Positions 60,360-64,000 of a stretch of 64,000 bases of DNA are shown here, in pieces. Within the stretch, counting starts at the first letter, position 1; each line of letters opens with the position of its first letter. The stretch covers positions 62,001 through 126,000 of the forward strand of contig SVNH01000001.1 of NCBI GenBank assembly GCA_015067005.1, given 5' to 3'. Position numbers and translations under genes: made by a program. This stretch comes from Ruminococcus flavefaciens (lineage in GTDB: Bacteria; Bacillota; Clostridia; Oscillospirales; Ruminococcaceae). Under the pieces are notes generated by a model that made no database searches, had not been told where the DNA came from, and saw only the letters and a list, made by a program, of their open reading frames with translations.

Positions 60360-62471
60360 TCAAGCGGATCTGAACTGTGTCTGAGTATAATTGCTGTATT
60401 TTTCCTTTTCAGGTCTGAAGCCTGCGCTCGTGCGGCAGATTATACCATCGAGCAGCATGAACATTGATGGAAGCATGGTTATTACTATTACCATTGAGAT
60501 GATCGCACCTCTTGCAAGAAGCATACAGAGCGATGAGATCATTCCGATGTCGGAATAGAGTGCAACCCCTATGGTAGCTGCGAAGAATCCGAGTGCCGAT
60601 GTTATTACCGATTTTATTGATGTTTCAAGCGCTATGCTTATGGATTCCTTTTTGCCCTTGCCGCTGTGTCTTTCCTTGCGGTATCTTGTTGTCATGAGGA
60701 TAGCGTAGTCGACTGTTGCACCAAGCTGTATAGTGCCGATTACTACTGATGCGATGAATGGGAGTTCTGTATTTGTGAAGTATGCCAGACCAAGATTTAC
60801 CATGATCGCAAGTTCGATAACGGATACAAGTATAACAGGCAGTGATAAGGATTTGAAAGTAAGTGCGATTATCAGGAAGATGACTGCTATCGAGAGTATG
60901 CTTACAACGTTGAAGTCCTTGTCAGTGATATTGATGAGGTCTTTAGTTGCCGGAGCTTCACCGATGAGCATTGCCTTATCATCGTATTTTGCAGCGATCT
61001 TGCTGAGATTTCCGACCTGTTCGTTGACTTTATCGGAAGCAACTTCGTATTCTGAGCCTATAAGTATGAGCTGATATTCATCACCTTTAAGCTTTGAGCG
61101 GAGATCTTCGGGGATGACCTCTTCCGGAATAGCAGGTCCTGCGAGTGTATTGAAGCCTAATGTGAACTGAACGCCGTCTACCTTATCCATTTCCTTGAGC
61201 ATTTTCGATTCTGTTTTTGCATCGAGGTTTGTGTCTGCAAGGAGGATGTGGGTGCTGTTCATGTTGAAATCGTTTGAAAGCTTCTCATTGGCTGAAACGC
61301 TTTCGAGTGAAGAAGGAAGAGTGCTGTCGAGCTTATAGTATACATCATAGTGACCATTGCCGTAAACAGCCGGTATCAGCAGTGCTATGCCGATCATCAG
61401 GAATGCTGCTGAATTCTTTGCTATGAATGATGAGGTCTTTTTGAAGTTAGGAAGGAATTCTCTGTGGGAGGTCTTTGCAATAGCCTTCTCGAATATGAGT
61501 ATCATTGCCGGAAGAACTGTTACACACGCTATAACGCCGCATATAACGCCCTTTGCCATTACTATGCCGAGGTCAAGACCAAGTGTGAAGCTCATGAAGC
61601 ACATTGCAAGGAAGCCTGCAACTGTTGTGAATGAACTGCTGACTACTGATACTACTGTGTTTGCGATTGCGTGAGCCATAGCTTCCTGCTTATCATCGGG
61701 GTATACAAGAAGCTGTTCCTTGTAGCTGTGCCAGAGGAATATTGAATAGTCCATTGTAACGCCGAGCTGGAGTACAAGTGCGAGCGCCTGTGTCAGGAAT
61801 GATATTTCACCGAGAACGAAATTCGAGCCGAGATTCCATACAACTGCAAATCCTATGCTGAGCATGAAGAATACCGGTATCAGGAATGAATCCATTGTAA
61901 GTACAAGCACAAGGCTTGTGAGAAGAACTGCTATAACAGCGTAGATAACGGATTCGCTCTTGGAAAGGTTCTTCATATCAAGTGTTATTGCTGACATACC
62001 GCTGATGAAGCACTGTTCATCAGTTATGCTTCTCATTTCTTCGACTGCTGCGAGAGTTCCGTCTGCGGAAGTACCTTCATCGAAGAATACTGCCATCATC
62101 GTGGTATCGTCCTTAGTGAAGAATTCCTCGATGTCGCTTGGGAGTATCTCCTTAGGTATCTCACAGTCTGTTAGCGACTGGTAGCATACAACGCTTGAAA
62201 CGTGGTCAATCTCTTCAAAACGCCGGGCGGTTTTCGCGACATCCTTATCGCTCATGCCCTCGGTCATTACAAGTGAGAAGCCTCCCTGACCGAATTCATC
62301 CTGAAGAATATCCTGACCTACCATAGTGTCTATATCTTTTGGAAGGTAGGAGAGAATATCATAGTTTACTCGTGTGTTGATATAACCGATAGCGGAAGGT
62401 ATCATCATAAGAACTCCGAATATAAGTATCAGAGTTTTGTGTTTTGCAACCCATTCTCCGAATCTAAGCAT
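60360..62471 (-). CDS. MMPL/RND-family membrane transporter
   Basis: A 703-residue transporter with two sets of membrane helices, each following a large external loop (residues about 40-190 and 360-520), typical of MMPL proteins. Conserved segments LQLGVTMDYSIFLWHSYKE and IQLGATVDYAILMTTRYRKER carry the D-Y pair used for proton coupling. It probably exports lipids or amphipathic molecules. The gene is controlled by the divergent TetR protein through three matching operators, and its downstream partner is the repeat-rich exported protein. Confidence 0.93.
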   Translation of the reverse strand: MLRFGEWVAKHKTLILIFGVLMMIPSAIGYINTRVNYDILSYLPKDIDTMVGQDILQDEFGQGGFSLVMTEGMSDKDVAKTARRFEEIDHVSSVVCYQSLTDCEIPKEILPSDIEEFFTKDDTTMMAVFFDEGTSADGTLAAVEEMRSITDEQCFISGMSAITLDMKNLSKSESVIYAVIAVLLTSLVLVLTMDSFLIPVFFMLSIGFAVVWNLGSNFVLGEISFLTQALALVLQLGVTMDYSIFLWHSYKEQLLVYPDDKQEAMAHAIANTVVSVVSSSFTTVAGFLAMCFMSFTLGLDLGIVMAKGVICGVIACVTVLPAMILIFEKAIAKTSHREFLPNFKKTSSFIAKNSAAFLMIGIALLIPAVYGNGHYDVYYKLDSTLPSSLESVSANEKLSNDFNMNSTHILLADTNLDAKTESKMLKEMDKVDGVQFTLGFNTLAGPAIPEEVIPEDLRSKLKGDEYQLILIGSEYEVASDKVNEQVGNLSKIAAKYDDKAMLIGEAPATKDLINITDKDFNVVSILSIAVIFLIIALTFKSLSLPVILVSVIELAIMVNLGLAYFTNTELPFIASVVIGTIQLGATVDYAILMTTRYRKERHSGKGKKESISIALETSIKSVITSALGFFAATIGVALYSDIGMISSLCMLLARGAIISMVIVITMLPSMFMLLDGIICRTSAGFRPEKEKYSNYTQTQFRSA

Positions 62472-62528
62472 ATTATCAGTCCTTTCTGGAATAGTTCTAT
62501 TGATCTATAATATAGTATACGATAAAAA

Positions 62529-62627
62529 TGACCGATAGTCAACCGTTTTTGAAAGAAAAAATGACTTTCGGTCAAAATTTTGTATACCTGCACAAATCTG
62601 AGGAACAAAATTAGTGACTTGCGGTCA
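62529..62627. promoter_or_regulatory. Three TetR operators with consensus TGACTnnCGGTCA
   Basis: TGACCGATAGTCA (62529-62541, inverted form of TGACTATCGGTCA), TGACTTTCGGTCA (62562-62574) and TGACTTGCGGTCA (62615-62627). All lie between the divergent MMPL and TetR genes; the third is next to the TetR promoter. Confidence 0.8.
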
Positions 62628-62636
62628 GTTTTTCTC

Positions 62637-62666
62637 TTGACAACCATGTGTCCTATCGTTTATAAT
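62637..62666 (+). promoter_or_regulatory. Promoter of the TetR gene
   Basis: TTGACA (62637-62642), 18-bp spacer, TATAAT (62661-62666); a TetR operator ends 10 bp upstream of the -35. Confidence 0.75.
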
Positions 62667-62696
62667 AGATTTAGAAAAGTCAAGGAGGTGCATTGA

Positions 62697-63302
62697 ATGG
62701 GAAAAGTTGATACAAATAAACTGCAGAAAGAAAACTCTCTGCTAAAAACAGCATATGAATTTTTCACTACCAAAGGCTTCAGTAAGACCTCTATTTCTGA
62801 CATAGTCGGAAAAGCCGGAGTTGCTAAAGGAACTTTTTACCTCTATTTCAAAGATAAATATGACATCCGGAACAAACTCGTTTCACATCAGTCAAGTCTT
62901 CTTTTCAAAAACGCCATTGAAATGCTCGGTGAAAATGCGAATGAACTCAGCTTTGAAGACAAAATGGTAAAAATAGTTGATAGTATCGTGAATCAGCTGA
63001 ACAGTAATCAGTCGCTTCTGACGTTCATTTCCAAGAATCTCAGCTGGGGAATATTTAAATCCGCTCTTACTTCTCCGTCTTCAAATGAGGATGTGGACTT
63101 CTCAGAGGTTTATTACACCATGATAAAGGAAGCTCCATATGACCTTAAAGATCCGGAAATAATGCTGTTTATGATAATAGAACTCGTTTCTTCTACCTGT
63201 TATTCCACGATCCTTTATAATGAACCTTGTTCCCTCGAAAATCTTAAACCGTACCTTTTCGCAACTATCCGTACTATGATCGCTCAGCATAAAGCAGTGT
63301 GA
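62697..63302 (+). CDS. TetR-family transcriptional repressor
   Basis: A 201-residue repressor. The N-terminal HTH reads AYEFFTTKGFSKTSISDIVGKAGVAKGTFYLYFKDKYDI, fully typical. The remaining part is a helical ligand-binding and dimerisation domain with no named ligand. AAGGAGG lies 8 bases before the ATG. Three near-identical palindromic sites between this gene and the MMPL operon make it the likely repressor of both. Confidence 0.93.
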   Translation: MGKVDTNKLQKENSLLKTAYEFFTTKGFSKTSISDIVGKAGVAKGTFYLYFKDKYDIRNKLVSHQSSLLFKNAIEMLGENANELSFEDKMVKIVDSIVNQLNSNQSLLTFISKNLSWGIFKSALTSPSSNEDVDFSEVYYTMIKEAPYDLKDPEIMLFMIIELVSSTCYSTILYNEPCSLENLKPYLFATIRTMIAQHKAV

Positions 63303-63305
63303 ACA

Positions 63306-63344
63306 AGAAAAGCCTCACATTCATTGAATGTGAGGCTTTTCTTA
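63306..63344. terminator. Bidirectional terminator
   Basis: AAAAGCCTCACATTC/GAATGTGAGGCTTTT perfect stem between convergent genes. Confidence 0.88.
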
Positions 63345-64000
63345 TTTATTGAATATAAGTCTTCTGAGAAGGATGTCGTCATAACCGTTGAGTTTGCCGT
63401 CTTTGTTCATATCGGCAAGCTTCCAGTCGATGAGATATTTTGTTTTTCCGAGGAGATAGTTCTGGAGTTCAACTATATCCGCGATATTTACCTCACCGTC
63501 TGAGTTTACATCTCCGAGATCAGATCCGGATACGACTGGCTCAAAGACGAATTTCTGACCGTCTCCGCCCCAGTATTCCCACTGGCATATATTAGCGCCG
63601 GGTTCTTTGCTCATCTCGTAAACATCAAAACAGGACTTATAGTCTGATGCGGCTGTGAGTATCGAATAAGAGCCGTCTTTGTTGCAGATGATCTTAAACA
63701 GATCAGAACCTTCTTTATCAATGGTCATGTAGACTATATCAGCGCCGTTTTCAGAGCTGTTATCCACAACAGCTGCGTTTACAGGAAGGATAGGCAGGAC
63801 GCCGTGAGTATCAACACTTATGCTGCGATCACCGTCTGTATAGCCGGAGATGCTCCAATTCTGCGGCTTGGAGGTCTGTACAAGACTGCTTTTTGTGTCC
63901 ATTCCGACATAAAGTCCGCTGTTGACATTTCTGATAGTGTATTCTCCGTGCGGAATTGCCGGATGTACAGGTGTTATGTTCCACAGCTGGCACTCGTATT
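63342..64000 (-). CDS. Dockerin-containing protein with ricin-type lectin region (partial)
   Basis: The frame runs off the right end of the window, so only the C-terminal about 218 residues are seen. The visible N-terminal part (HGEYTIRNVNSGLYVGMD, QNWSISGY..., then DLFKIICNKDGSYSILTAAS and NICQWEYWGGDGQKFVFEPV) has the QxW-type pattern of ricin-like beta-trefoil carbohydrate binding. The last 60 residues are a type I dockerin with two calcium loops, GDVNSDGEVNIADI and ADMNKDGKLNGYDD. The protein should be secreted and attached to a cellulosome scaffold. A catalytic domain may lie beyond the window. Confidence 0.9.
   Translation of the reverse strand, partial: YECQLWNITPVHPAIPHGEYTIRNVNSGLYVGMDTKSSLVQTSKPQNWSISGYTDGDRSISVDTHGVLPILPVNAAVVDNSSENGADIVYMTIDKEGSDLFKIICNKDGSYSILTAASDYKSCFDVYEMSKEPGANICQWEYWGGDGQKFVFEPVVSGSDLGDVNSDGEVNIADIVELQNYLLGKTKYLIDWKLADMNKDGKLNGYDDILLRRLIFNK

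Overview
The window looks like a chromosomal segment of a gut or rumen Ruminococcus-type Clostridium (Oscillospiraceae). At the right edge is a secreted protein with a ricin-type lectin region and a C-terminal type I dockerin, as in cellulosomal ruminococci. Strong AGGAGG ribosome sites, TTGACA/TATAAT promoters and dense T-rich terminators are typical Firmicutes features. Genus is inferred from gene content only.

Left part (1-14.5 kb): accessory genes and decayed remnants. These are a chimeric pair of broken genes (PLD-like and DUF4143-like), a possibly frameshifted gene beside an XRE regulator with palindromic operators, and a run of small-enzyme genes (flavin reductase, M24 peptidase, GNAT, esterase, rhodanese lipoprotein, SDR). 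An ATP-grasp protein and a HipA-like kinase follow, then a Tn4451-like remnant (DUF6076 protein, HTH protein, TnpW-like protein, TnpX-like large serine recombinase). To the right of the remnant lie a second GNAT copy and an internally deleted copy of the SDR gene.

Centre (14.5-33.4 kb): the main discovery, a self-contained peptide-maturation (RiPP-type) locus. A GHKL histidine kinase and LytTR response regulator face three rightward promoters of identical geometry, each with two GTTTACTAAA-like boxes 21 bp apart and a -35 starting 16 bp after the second box start. One promoter leads to a ~255-nt transcript encoding only a 13-residue peptide (MWNDIMKAIGNLF) followed by a structured RNA ending in a terminator, an arrangement that recalls staphylococcal RNAIII. 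Another promoter drives the biosynthetic genes. These encode a radical SAM/SPASM maturase, an acyl-carrier protein, a subtilase fused to a DUF1611-like domain, an FtsX-type ABC protein, a small protein, a BtrH-like putative acyltransferase/cysteine enzyme and a beta-rich protein. Ten small precursor genes follow, sharing a leader ending LYxEN and Cys-rich cores with recurrent CX5CX6C spacing. The locus ends with a possible membrane immunity protein, two half-ABC exporters, an alpha-oxoamine synthase and a short-chain reductase. ACP, oxoamine synthase, reductase and the BtrH-like enzyme together suggest that an acyl or amino-alcohol unit is joined to a modified peptide; that is inference.

Right of the cluster (33.4-42.6 kb): an McrBC pair whose McrC lacks its nuclease part, an XRE regulator, a GGDEF protein, a stand-alone reverse transcriptase preceded by a compact multi-hairpin RNA, a lipoprotein and an ECF sigma/anti-sigma pair.

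42.84-49.7 kb: a ~6.8 kb island in the 3' end of tRNA-His, bounded by 46-bp direct repeats. It carries a type IIG restriction-methyltransferase, a truncated tyrosine integrase, a MerR/TipAS regulator and a Fic protein. tRNA-Arg and tRNA-Gly follow.

50-64 kb: mostly core-like genes. These are a lipoprotein, an M23/LysM/G5 peptidase, a pseudouridine synthase overlapping a membrane protein, a histidine phosphatase, XRE and LysR regulators, a TetR-controlled MMPL transporter with a repeat-rich exported partner, and the dockerin protein, which is cut by the window end.
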